This document shows positions 1-6,137 of a DNA stretch of 6,391 nt, one piece after another. The translations under genes and the position numbers were made by a program. The notes under the pieces were generated by a model. The model did not search any database. It was not told the DNA's origin and worked only from the letters and a program-made list of their open reading frames with translations. How positions within the stretch are numbered: position 1 is the stretch's first letter; every line of letters begins with the position of its first letter. Source of the DNA: Acidiferrobacteraceae bacterium (GTDB lineage: Bacteria > Pseudomonadota > Gammaproteobacteria > Arenicellales > UBA868); the NCBI GenBank assembly GCA_002731295.1, contig PCBE01000003.1, positions 6,168 through 12,558 on the forward strand. Reading direction: 5' to 3'.

Positions 1-198
1 TGTGGGCTTGTATAGCCTGACTAGTGTTCGGCCAAGCGTCGTCTTGCCTGAGCCTGATTCTCCGACGATACCAAGACACTCACCTTTTGCGACGTCAATA
101 TTGAGCCCTTGAAGAATAGTGACTAAGGGTACCGCAGAGAATGTTCTCTTTTCCGCAAGGTTTGGAAGTGCAACGGTTAAGTTTGTTGCTTCAAGCAT
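1..198 (-). CDS. Dpp/Opp-type ABC transporter ATP-binding protein, DppF-like (N-terminal fragment, cut by window edge)
   Basis: The reading frame starts with ATG at 198-196 and stays open for 66 codons to the left edge, so only the N-terminus is present. It contains a Walker A loop, GESGSGKT, at residues 46-53, preceded by the typical hydrophobic strand (ECLGIVGESG). By family knowledge this is the second nucleotide-binding subunit (DppF/OppF type), which pairs with the DppD-like subunit on the cytoplasmic face and hydrolyses ATP to drive import. Its start overlaps the end of the preceding ATPase gene by 8 bases (ATGCTTGA). No clear Shine-Dalgarno site precedes it, so translation is probably coupled. 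The Q-loop, signature and Walker B motifs lie outside the window. Being the second ATPase of the cluster favours DppF over a duplicated DppD. Confidence 0.9.
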   Translation of the reverse strand, partial: MLEATNLTVALPNLAEKRTFSAVPLVTILQGLNIDVAKGECLGIVGESGSGKTTLGRTLVRLYKPT

Positions 199-1081
199 CA
201 ACAGAATCTCTAATGCGCCGATCGTATTCCTTAGCCTCTAATTGCAGAGTCGATATAAGCGCTTTGGGAATTGGTCTAAATTGATGCTTGCCATGATCAT
301 AACGTGGCGTTGCCTTTAGTAGTGCTCGAGTGTACTCATGCTCAGGCATGCTGAATATTCTCTTCACCGCATCACTTTCAAGGATTCGACCGCTATGAAT
401 TATGCTGACCCTGTCACAAATCTTGGCGACCACACCAAGGTCGTGAGTGATAAATAGAATAGAGGTGCCAGAACTCACCTGCAACTCCCGAATCAACCGA
501 AGAATTTGCCGTTGCACCGACACATCAAGCGCTGTCGTAGATTCATCGGCAACAATAAGTCTAGGCTTGCAACTGAAGGCAATTGCGATCAAAACCCTCT
601 GACGCATTCCACCAGAAAGTTCATGAGGATATTGCCTTAACGCTCTCCGGGGATGCTTGATTCTAACTTCCTCTAATAATTCACAGGCTCGATCTAAGGC
701 ATCTTTACGATTGAGTTTTAGATGAAGTACCAATGTATCTGCAAGTTGTTGCCCTATTCGGCGAACGGGATTCAATGCTGTCATCGGATCCTGTGGAATA
801 AGCGCAATCTCCGATCCGAGCAAACCTCTTCTCTGAGTTGGTGCCAACCTCAACAAATTTTGGCCATCAAAATCGATAGTGCCACTCTCGATCACTGCAA
901 TCCTTGGCAAAATGTCCAAAATCGTTTGCCCCAATATACTTTTGCCGGCTCCTGATTCACCGACCAGTCCGTGCACCTCACCCGAATCAATAGCAAGGCT
1001 GATTCCACGCAGTATTCGCTCGCTGATGCCGGCATAGCGAAGACAGAGGCTTAACTGACTTATTTTCAGAATAGCGCTCAT
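191..1081 (-). CDS. Dpp/Opp-type ABC transporter ATP-binding protein, DppD-like
   Basis: This 296-residue cytoplasmic ATPase energises the peptide/nickel/opine-type importer encoded upstream. All nucleotide-binding motifs are visible: Walker A GESGAGKS (41-48), Q-loop PQDPMTALNP with Q97, signature LSGGMRQR (155-162), Walker B LIVADE (175-180), D-loop ALD (184-186) and H-loop His213 in ITHDLG. The C-terminal segment has the family hallmark EYTRALLKATPR (249-260), a form of the usual HPYTRALL motif. Two things are unusual. The proline that normally follows Walker B (ADEPTTALD) is serine here (ADESTTALD). The protein also ends about 35 residues after the YTRALL motif, without the cysteine cluster that follows it in many DppD/OppD proteins. 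The start overlaps the upstream permease stop by 4 bases (ATGA) and has no obvious ribosome binding site, indicating coupled translation. Substrate is unknown. Confidence 0.96.
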   Translation of the reverse strand: MSAILKISQLSLCLRYAGISERILRGISLAIDSGEVHGLVGESGAGKSILGQTILDILPRIAVIESGTIDFDGQNLLRLAPTQRRGLLGSEIALIPQDPMTALNPVRRIGQQLADTLVLHLKLNRKDALDRACELLEEVRIKHPRRALRQYPHELSGGMRQRVLIAIAFSCKPRLIVADESTTALDVSVQRQILRLIRELQVSSGTSILFITHDLGVVAKICDRVSIIHSGRILESDAVKRIFSMPEHEYTRALLKATPRYDHGKHQFRPIPKALISTLQLEAKEYDRRIRDSVDA

Positions 1082-1944
1082 CGGCGGGAGACGGGATCAA
1101 TAACCTGTTTCAGCCCATCGCCCAGGGCATTCAGACCAACGACTGAAAATATTAAGCAGAAAACAGGCAGGCCCAACAACCATGGAACCTGGTGAATGTA
1201 TTGCCGGCCTTCCTGTATCAGGTTTCCCCAGGATGGGGTATCGGAGGCTACGCTAAGCCCAACAAAGCTGAGGATGGTTTCGACTACGATTGCAATGCCC
1301 ATCTCCATGCTCAATAAAACGATCAATAACGGCACGAGGTTGGGCAAGATTTCATTGAGAAGCAGTTGTATTCTGCTTAACCCTATAGTGACTCCAGAGG
1401 CAACATAGTCCAGTTCTTTTTGGACCATAGTCTCTGCCCGAACAACCCGACAGAAACGAGTCCAGTCGATGATTACAATCGCAATGATGACAGCGTGGAG
1501 TCCTGCACCGATGACAGCAACTAACACGATCGACAGTAGTACAGCAGGAAAAGACATCCAGATATCAACGACACGAGAGATAACCAGATCGACCTTGCCG
1601 CCGAAATACCCTGCGAGTAAGCCTAAGACAGTGCCCAATAGGCACGCGAGACTGGCTGCAACTACCGCAACTACCAAAGCAATTCGAGTGCCGTAAACCG
1701 TTCTAGAAATGATGTCACGGCCAAGATTGTCCGTACCCAACAAATAGCTGCCCTCTCCTTGTGGATACCACGTTGGTGGTAGAAATGAATAGAGAAGATC
1801 CTGCTCCAGGGGATCATGCGGGGCCAACCAGGGTGCAGTTAATGCGATCACGGTTAAAACACACAATACGAAAAGACCAAATACCGCACGGGGTTCGTGG
1901 CAGATACGATACACAAAAGATGGGTCTGGCCGTACGTTAACCAT
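1078..1944 (-). CDS. Dpp/Opp-type ABC transporter permease, DppC-like
   Basis: This 288-residue inner-membrane permease forms half of the translocation pore together with the DppB-like subunit. A first membrane segment lies at about residues 20-40 (OppC N-terminal type). It is followed by the typical LGTDNLGRDIISRTVYGTR motif (69-87) that opens the permease domain. Hydrophobic segments follow at about 88-112, 122-148, 150-163, 203-230 and 255-275. The cytoplasmic coupling (EAA) loop that contacts the ATPases is at about 178-202, ending EILPN (198-202). Length and layout are normal for DppC/OppC/NikC proteins. Its start overlaps the end of the DppB-like gene by 8 bases (ATGGTTAA). A weak AGG lies 7 bases upstream of the ATG. 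The family is certain; the transported compound is not. Confidence 0.96.
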   Translation of the reverse strand: MVNVRPDPSFVYRICHEPRAVFGLFVLCVLTVIALTAPWLAPHDPLEQDLLYSFLPPTWYPQGEGSYLLGTDNLGRDIISRTVYGTRIALVVAVVAASLACLLGTVLGLLAGYFGGKVDLVISRVVDIWMSFPAVLLSIVLVAVIGAGLHAVIIAIVIIDWTRFCRVVRAETMVQKELDYVASGVTIGLSRIQLLLNEILPNLVPLLIVLLSMEMGIAIVVETILSFVGLSVASDTPSWGNLIQEGRQYIHQVPWLLGLPVFCLIFSVVGLNALGDGLKQVIDPVSRR

Positions 1945-2944
1945 CTCGAAGCCTGGGATTGAGAATCGTATTGATCAGATCAATCAAAAAATTGACCAAA
2001 ATAAATATGATGGCAAAGGTGATAATAATGCCTTGAATCAAAGGAAGATCACGATTGATAACTGCGTCGATCGCCATATTGCCTAATCCTGGGTAACCAA
2101 AAATACGTTCGATTAAAACTGTACCCCCGATCAGGAATGTCAACTGTACGCCAGTGAGCGTCACTGCCGGGATAAGAGCATTACGCAGAGCCTCTTTAAG
2201 AATGACCTGCAAACGACTAAAACCCTTTGTGTGTGCCAGCGCTGCATAATCTTGTGTCATTTCCACATTCAAAGATGATTTGAGCACTCGAGCACCTACT
2301 GCCATAAGAGGCAACGCCAGTGCCACGCCTGGCAGGATCATGTGCCACAGTACTGACCCCGTTACATCAAATCGGCCGCGGAGAGCACTTTCTATAAGAT
2401 AAAACTCCGTATACGACTGATACTCCAGAGCCAGATCGAGTCGGCCAAAAATAGGCATTACAGGAATTACCACACCCAGTATCAGAATGAAGGCTAGCGC
2501 CCATAGGAAGTCAGGTATCGCCACGATGATGCCAATAACACTGTCAATAATCGCCTCGGGCCAACGAGACCGCCAATAGCTGCCCACTATGGCAAGACAT
2601 ACCCCGCAACCGATTGCAATCAGCATTGCAAACACGGTGAGCTCTAACGTGACAGGCAACCTCCCCAAGATCAATTCACCTACATCTTGGCGAAGACTGA
2701 TTGACGTTCCCAAGTCGCCCATGGCCAACTGCCCGAGGTAGATAACGAACTGGGCAGATAGCGACCGGTCGAGACCATAGTGGGCTCGAAGGTGCTGTAT
2801 ATCTTCTGGAGTTGCTCCCGGCCCTGTCATCATCGCAATGGGGTCTCCAGGTACAACTCTTAAAAGTATGAATACGACCGTGACAACTCCAAAAAGAGTG
2901 GGCAGCGCCAGTAGCAATCGATTCAACAGGTATCGAGTGGTCAT
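1937..2944 (-). CDS. Dpp/Opp-type ABC transporter permease, DppB-like
   Basis: This 335-residue inner-membrane permease pairs with the DppC-like subunit. The N-terminus (YLLNRLLLALPTLFGV, then RVVPGDP at 29-35) is typical of DppB/OppB. The YGLDRSL segment (56-62) is the usual conserved stretch before the permease domain. Membrane segments are visible at about 10-30, 100-123, 132-162, 203-222, 258-280 and 302-325. A periplasmic stretch lies at about 165-198. The EAA coupling loop spans about 232-259 (DYAALAHTKG through RNALIP), and ERIFGYPGLG (279-288) is a strong family signature. The gene begins 112 bases after the binding-protein stop codon, across a spacer with strong secondary structure. 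Only a weak AGGCAG, 10 bases before the ATG, resembles a ribosome binding site. That fits lower expression than the binding protein. Confidence 0.96.
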   Translation of the reverse strand: MTTRYLLNRLLLALPTLFGVVTVVFILLRVVPGDPIAMMTGPGATPEDIQHLRAHYGLDRSLSAQFVIYLGQLAMGDLGTSISLRQDVGELILGRLPVTLELTVFAMLIAIGCGVCLAIVGSYWRSRWPEAIIDSVIGIIVAIPDFLWALAFILILGVVIPVMPIFGRLDLALEYQSYTEFYLIESALRGRFDVTGSVLWHMILPGVALALPLMAVGARVLKSSLNVEMTQDYAALAHTKGFSRLQVILKEALRNALIPAVTLTGVQLTFLIGGTVLIERIFGYPGLGNMAIDAVINRDLPLIQGIIITFAIIFILVNFLIDLINTILNPRLRDG

Positions 2945-2973
2945 TGTGGTTTTACTGCCTAATACAGCTGGGA

Positions 2974-2993
2974 ACTGGGCAGAACTACCCAGT
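2974..2993 (-). repeat. Small hairpin in the binding protein-permease spacer
   Basis: ACTGGG and CCCAGT form a perfect 6-bp stem around an 8-base loop. A further CAGC/GCTG pair at 2965-2968 and 2995-2998 could extend it past a bulge. It lies 7 bases from the larger 13-bp hairpin, so the spacer could fold into two adjacent stems. No T-run follows, so it is not a standard intrinsic terminator. Confidence 0.45.
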
Positions 2994-3000
2994 GGCTGAC

Positions 3001-3033
3001 TACCGGTCGACTGCTCATATCAGTCGACCGGTA
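3001..3033 (-). repeat. Perfect 13-bp inverted repeat (intercistronic hairpin)
   Basis: TACCGGTCGACTG at 3001-3013 is the exact reverse complement of CAGTCGACCGGTA at 3021-3033, with a 7-base loop between them. It lies 23 bases after the binding-protein stop codon and 56 bases before the DppB-like start. No T-tract follows on the transcribed strand, so it does not look like a normal intrinsic terminator. In binding-protein operons such as malE-malF, a hairpin at this position stabilises the upstream message and lowers expression of the permeases. I infer the same role here. A protein-binding site (operator) is the main alternative. Confidence 0.75.
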
Positions 3034-3056
3034 TCAAAGTTGGATGAAGAGGTTTG

Positions 3057-4604
3057 TCAGCCTTTGGGACGTGTGGTGAACGGCAAAACGTAATTTGCCC
3101 CATGCGATGTAAAGGCCAGATCAGATTTATATAGAACCGGTTGCACCTGCTGGTAGAGCGGCAAAACGTAGGCGTTCTCAGCAATATAGCGATCAACTTT
3201 CTTCCAACCAGCAATACGCTTATCTTCGTCCTTTTCTCCCCAGAGCGGACCGATCATCCCGTCGAGATCATCTGTATCCCAAGTAGAGTGTGGGCTGGGA
3301 CCAAACATCGCGTGACCCGTTGAGGTACCTGGATCACCGATTGAGTTACCCCAGTTATAGAACGCCGCGGGTGCCAATGTATCTTGCGCCCTAAGCTCAT
3401 AGTGCTTGGCAACTTCATAGACCTCGATCTCTGCCTCAATGCCTACCTTGCGCCACATGCCCACCACTGCCTGGATGACTTCGTAATCCTTTGGAAGATA
3501 ACCGCGGGTTGTCTGGATTGTAAACTTGACCGGGTTATCCGTGGAGTATCCGGATTTCGCAAGCAACTCCTTTGCCAATTCTGGGTTATGGTCAACAACA
3601 ATACTGGAATCGTAAGCTGTGTATTCTGGCGCCTGTAACGTGCTCAATGGCACACCGTAGCCTCGCAAAAGTCGCTTAACGATTGCTTCTTTATCAACAG
3701 CATGAACCGCAGCTTTTCTAACATTAGGATCTTCCATTGGTCCCACATCATTGAAAAATATCATTGCAATGTCCGATACCGGCGTTGTCACACCCGTTAG
3801 CCCGGATTTCTGACTCAATCGGTCATACTCTTCGAACGGAACAGCCAGTGTAATATCGGAAGAACCACTTTCGATTTCAGCGATTCGGCTTGAAACATCG
3901 GTGACAAATTTAAAGATCACATTCTTGAAAGCCGGCTTGCCGCCCCAATAGTCATCATAAGCTTCAAGTCGAACGAAAGATCCCCGGACAAATTCCTTAA
4001 CCTTATATGGCCCTGAACCTAGAGGATTCTTTTCAAAACCTTCAGCACCGACTTTGTCATGGTAGTGTGGTGGCAAAATGTATCCCGTCAAAAATGACAT
4101 CCACTTAAAGATATCTGGGGTGTACTGATTTACGTCGCCGGTAACCTCATTACCATTTGCAGACAAGTTGCCTAGCGATGCCCAGATAAATCCTCCGACA
4201 GGATTGCCCGTATCCGGGTGACCTGCTCTTTTGAGATTCCAGACGATATCCTCACCAGTGATCGGTTGACCATCCTGCCAGGTAGCACCATCGCGCACGG
4301 TCATGTGCACCTTTGTTTTATCGGAATTCCATCCCCATTTGGTCAGTACACCTGCTTTAAATGTGAGGTCAGGATGTTGATCGATGTATTGATCAAAAAC
4401 TGACTTCCAGATACTTTGCAATCCTGGGTTGACGGATGACAGCCCGACGGTTGGGTCCCAATTGGGTAAAGACACGTTGTAGGCGATCGTAAGCGTATCA
4501 CCAGATGCACCCAGCGCACCCGGAGACATTAAGATAGCAGGCAACGAACTGGCAGCCGAAACTGCCCCGGAATACTGCAAGAAAGAACGACGGTCAATTT
4601 TCAT
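3057..4604 (-). CDS. ABC transporter solute-binding protein, family 5 (DppA/OppA type), Tat-exported
   Basis: This 515-residue periplasmic binding protein delivers the substrate to the DppBC-like permeases. The start at 4604 is preferred over an ATG at 4631 because AGGAGG lies 8 bases before it. The upstream ATG has no such site and falls inside an inverted repeat. The N-terminus has a twin-arginine signal, DRRSFLQ (residues 4-10), then a hydrophobic stretch and a probable cleavage site near residues 30-36 (GALGASG). No lipobox cysteine is present. Family 5 signatures are clear: TVRDGATWQDGQPITGEDIV (102-121), NPLGSGPYKV (193-202), DDYWGGKP (217-224), and AVHAVDKEAIV (299-309) in the second lobe. 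A YNWGNSIGDP segment (416-425) lies in the late region that often lines the ligand pocket. Family members bind peptides, opines, nickel complexes, sugars and other small molecules, so the ligand cannot be assigned. Confidence 0.96.
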   Translation of the reverse strand: MKIDRRSFLQYSGAVSAASSLPAILMSPGALGASGDTLTIAYNVSLPNWDPTVGLSSVNPGLQSIWKSVFDQYIDQHPDLTFKAGVLTKWGWNSDKTKVHMTVRDGATWQDGQPITGEDIVWNLKRAGHPDTGNPVGGFIWASLGNLSANGNEVTGDVNQYTPDIFKWMSFLTGYILPPHYHDKVGAEGFEKNPLGSGPYKVKEFVRGSFVRLEAYDDYWGGKPAFKNVIFKFVTDVSSRIAEIESGSSDITLAVPFEEYDRLSQKSGLTGVTTPVSDIAMIFFNDVGPMEDPNVRKAAVHAVDKEAIVKRLLRGYGVPLSTLQAPEYTAYDSSIVVDHNPELAKELLAKSGYSTDNPVKFTIQTTRGYLPKDYEVIQAVVGMWRKVGIEAEIEVYEVAKHYELRAQDTLAPAAFYNWGNSIGDPGTSTGHAMFGPSPHSTWDTDDLDGMIGPLWGEKDEDKRIAGWKKVDRYIAENAYVLPLYQQVQPVLYKSDLAFTSHGANYVLPFTTRPKG

Positions 4605-4612
4605 TTTCAAAT

Positions 4613-4618
4613 CCTCCT
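4613..4618 (-). promoter_or_regulatory. Strong Shine-Dalgarno site for the binding protein
   Basis: AGGAGG on the minus strand lies 8 bases before the ATG at 4604-4602. It decides the start: the in-frame ATG at 4631 lies upstream of this site and would add nine residues ahead of the Tat signal. The strength of this site compared with the weak one of the DppB-like gene fits a binding protein made in excess over the permeases. Confidence 0.85.
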
Positions 4619-4619
4619 G

Positions 4620-4667
4620 GCTCAGAACCATTGATTACCTAATGGTTCGTACGGTAACCAACTGAGC
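4620..4667 (-). repeat. Inverted repeats in the leader of the binding-protein gene
   Basis: GAACCATT (4625-4632) and AATGGTTC (4641-4648) form a perfect 8-bp inverted repeat with an 8-base loop. GCTCA (4620-4624) and TGAGC (4663-4667) can close an outer 5-bp stem across a 13-base bulge. A competing pairing also exists: TGGTT at 4643-4647 can pair with AACCA at 4656-4660. The two foldings share one arm and exclude each other. The outer stem ends one base before the AGGAGG ribosome binding site. No T-run follows, so it is not a standard terminator. It may be a dimeric regulator's operator or an RNA element affecting translation or processing; the sequence does not decide. Confidence 0.5.
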
Positions 4668-4712
4668 TCAAAACATGGTTGTTGTGTGACATATAACGTA
4701 CTGAAAATTTAG

Positions 4713-5954
4713 TTAGATCGGTTTGCCCTCACTACCGGCCCATCCTGACATCAATTCATTGGATGGTAGTGATTCATCAAGTAGTTTGTGGGTGACCTTA
4801 GCACCTGCTACTGGGATACCATCGGGGTCGAGCTTGCCAATCTGCACAAGAACGGATGCCTGGTCCCAATAGATATGCTCATGGTAAAGCTTATCTCCTC
4901 TGAAACAAACAATTGCAACCACCGGGATCTCGACATACTTTCCAGTGGGCTCAACCCCGGGCAGCATCCAGTCGACCTCACAGGTATGGGTAAAACAGAA
5001 CACCATCTCGTCCACCACACGATCGGCGCCTATCGTTCTTGAAACCGGAATAAGCTTGGTGTCAGGTGGATTGCTGTTCACAAAATGATACTTATAGAAC
5101 CGCTTCAGATGATCGTGCCCCACGCCGCCTGTCAGTGTAGGTATATGGTTGACGTAAGGCTCTGCGACCATTGTCGCCATAGTTGCATCCACATCCCTAG
5201 TTACAAACTCATAGTAACAATGAGCATCCCATAATTCACTGAGGTTGTGATGTGGACCCATCACCCGACGAAATGCGGCAATCGATCTGGAGTGTGCCAT
5301 CTGTGATGCCGGCTTGTCATATGAATCCCGGCCAGGAGTATTGAATGCGTGGTCAGTACCCGGATAAGTGTATATCTCTATTTCAGATCTCTCACTGAAC
5401 GCTGCCGATACCTGGTCCCGGGCTTCGGCAGGAACGAACTGATCCAGCTCTGCAAAATGCATGACAACAGGACAGGCGATCTTGTCCTTAAGGCCGAGGT
5501 CTTCTTCAATGCCCACCCCGTAATAACAGACCGCCACGTCAACACCACAGTGCGCGGCTGTAAGATAACTGAGCTTACCACCCAGGCAAAACCCTATTGA
5601 GCCAACTTTACCCTTACATTGGTCGAGTTCACGAAGCGCACTGGTCGCCGCCTGCATATCCTCTATAGATTTGGGCACATCAAACTGCTGATAAAAGCCA
5701 AAGGCTTTTTGAAAATCTTCTTCGCTATATCCAAGTTCTATCTCCGGCTCCATACGCCAGAAAAGGTCGGGCGCCAGAACCACATAACCTTCCTCAGCAT
5801 AATAATCGGCAACATCACGGATGTGCCAGTTGATACCGAAAATTTCCTGCAAAAGTAAAATCCCCGGACCGGAACCGGATTCAGGAGTTGCAACGTACCC
5901 CCGAAAACTTCCACTACCATCAGAAGCGGTGATATCTATCCAGTGGCTGTTCAT
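4713..5954 (-). CDS. Dienelactone hydrolase fused to a SnoaL/NTF2-like domain
   Basis: This 413-residue protein has no signal peptide and is predicted cytoplasmic. Residues 1 to about 233 form an alpha/beta hydrolase of the dienelactone hydrolase (carboxymethylenebutenolidase) family. The nucleophile is Cys123 in GFCLGG. The acid is Asp171 in AELDQFVP, and the histidine is His202 in GTDHAF. The LLLQEIFG motif supplies the conserved glutamate (Glu37). The triad numbering matches the classical enzyme, which opens dienelactone to maleylacetate. The arginine that follows the histidine in the classical enzyme (HSFAR) is replaced (HAFNT), so the substrate may differ. Residues from about 236 to 370 form a SnoaL/NTF2-like cone domain (YVNHIPTLTGG, HEHIYWDQASVLVQIG), followed by a tail of about 43 residues. 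An AGGAGG lies 6 bases before the ATG. The gene sits 81 bases before the alternative upstream ATG of the binding protein and 108 bases before its preferred start, suggesting one operon. Confidence 0.93.
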   Translation of the reverse strand: MNSHWIDITASDGSGSFRGYVATPESGSGPGILLLQEIFGINWHIRDVADYYAEEGYVVLAPDLFWRMEPEIELGYSEEDFQKAFGFYQQFDVPKSIEDMQAATSALRELDQCKGKVGSIGFCLGGKLSYLTAAHCGVDVAVCYYGVGIEEDLGLKDKIACPVVMHFAELDQFVPAEARDQVSAAFSERSEIEIYTYPGTDHAFNTPGRDSYDKPASQMAHSRSIAAFRRVMGPHHNLSELWDAHCYYEFVTRDVDATMATMVAEPYVNHIPTLTGGVGHDHLKRFYKYHFVNSNPPDTKLIPVSRTIGADRVVDEMVFCFTHTCEVDWMLPGVEPTGKYVEIPVVAIVCFRGDKLYHEHIYWDQASVLVQIGKLDPDGIPVAGAKVTHKLLDESLPSNELMSGWAGSEGKPI

Positions 5955-5960
5955 GGTTCT

Positions 5961-5966
5961 CCTCCT
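5961..5966 (-). promoter_or_regulatory. Strong Shine-Dalgarno site for the dienelactone hydrolase fusion
   Basis: AGGAGG on the minus strand lies 6 bases before the ATG at 5954-5952. It confirms that start and shows the gene can be translated independently of the upstream enolase-family gene, whose stop is 183 bases away. Confidence 0.85.
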
Positions 5967-6000
5967 AGAAACTTTAGATACTGATGCTTTTAAGCACCTC

Positions 6001-6029
6001 TTTATATTGACATCTTACGGCAATATCCA
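6001..6029 (-). promoter_or_regulatory. Possible sigma-70-type promoter before the hydrolase gene
   Basis: On the minus strand TGGATA (6029-6024; 4 of 6 matches to TTGACA) and TATAAA (6006-6001; 5 of 6 matches to TATAAT) are separated by 17 bases. Transcription would start near 5994, giving a leader of about 40 bases. It lies in the 183-base gap between the enolase-family gene and the hydrolase gene, the longest non-coding stretch in the window. I found no intrinsic terminator there, so read-through from the upstream gene remains possible. Matches of this quality arise by chance in AT-rich gaps, so this is tentative. Confidence 0.3.
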
Positions 6030-6137
6030 GTCGTTATTCAATTCGTATGAGTTCTACAAGTTGGCTTGGGGCGTCCATGAGGACCTAAACCAGTACACCA
6101 GGACTTGTTATGCGATTGATAGCTCGTCCCATCTGAT

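Noticed and set aside
4605..4631. Longer version of the binding protein starting with ATG at 4631
   Set aside because: It adds nine residues ahead of the Tat signal, has no ribosome binding site and lies within an inverted repeat. The ATG at 4604 has AGGAGG at ideal spacing.
4681..4712. TTATAT motif after the hydrolase stop as a promoter for the transporter genes
   Set aside because: No acceptable -35 box is found at the right distance upstream.
6012..6041. Alternative promoter TTGAAT-18-TAAGAT on the minus strand
   Set aside because: It matches only 4 of 6 bases in each box with an 18-base spacer. It overlaps the better TGGATA-17-TATAAA pair, so I did not list it separately.
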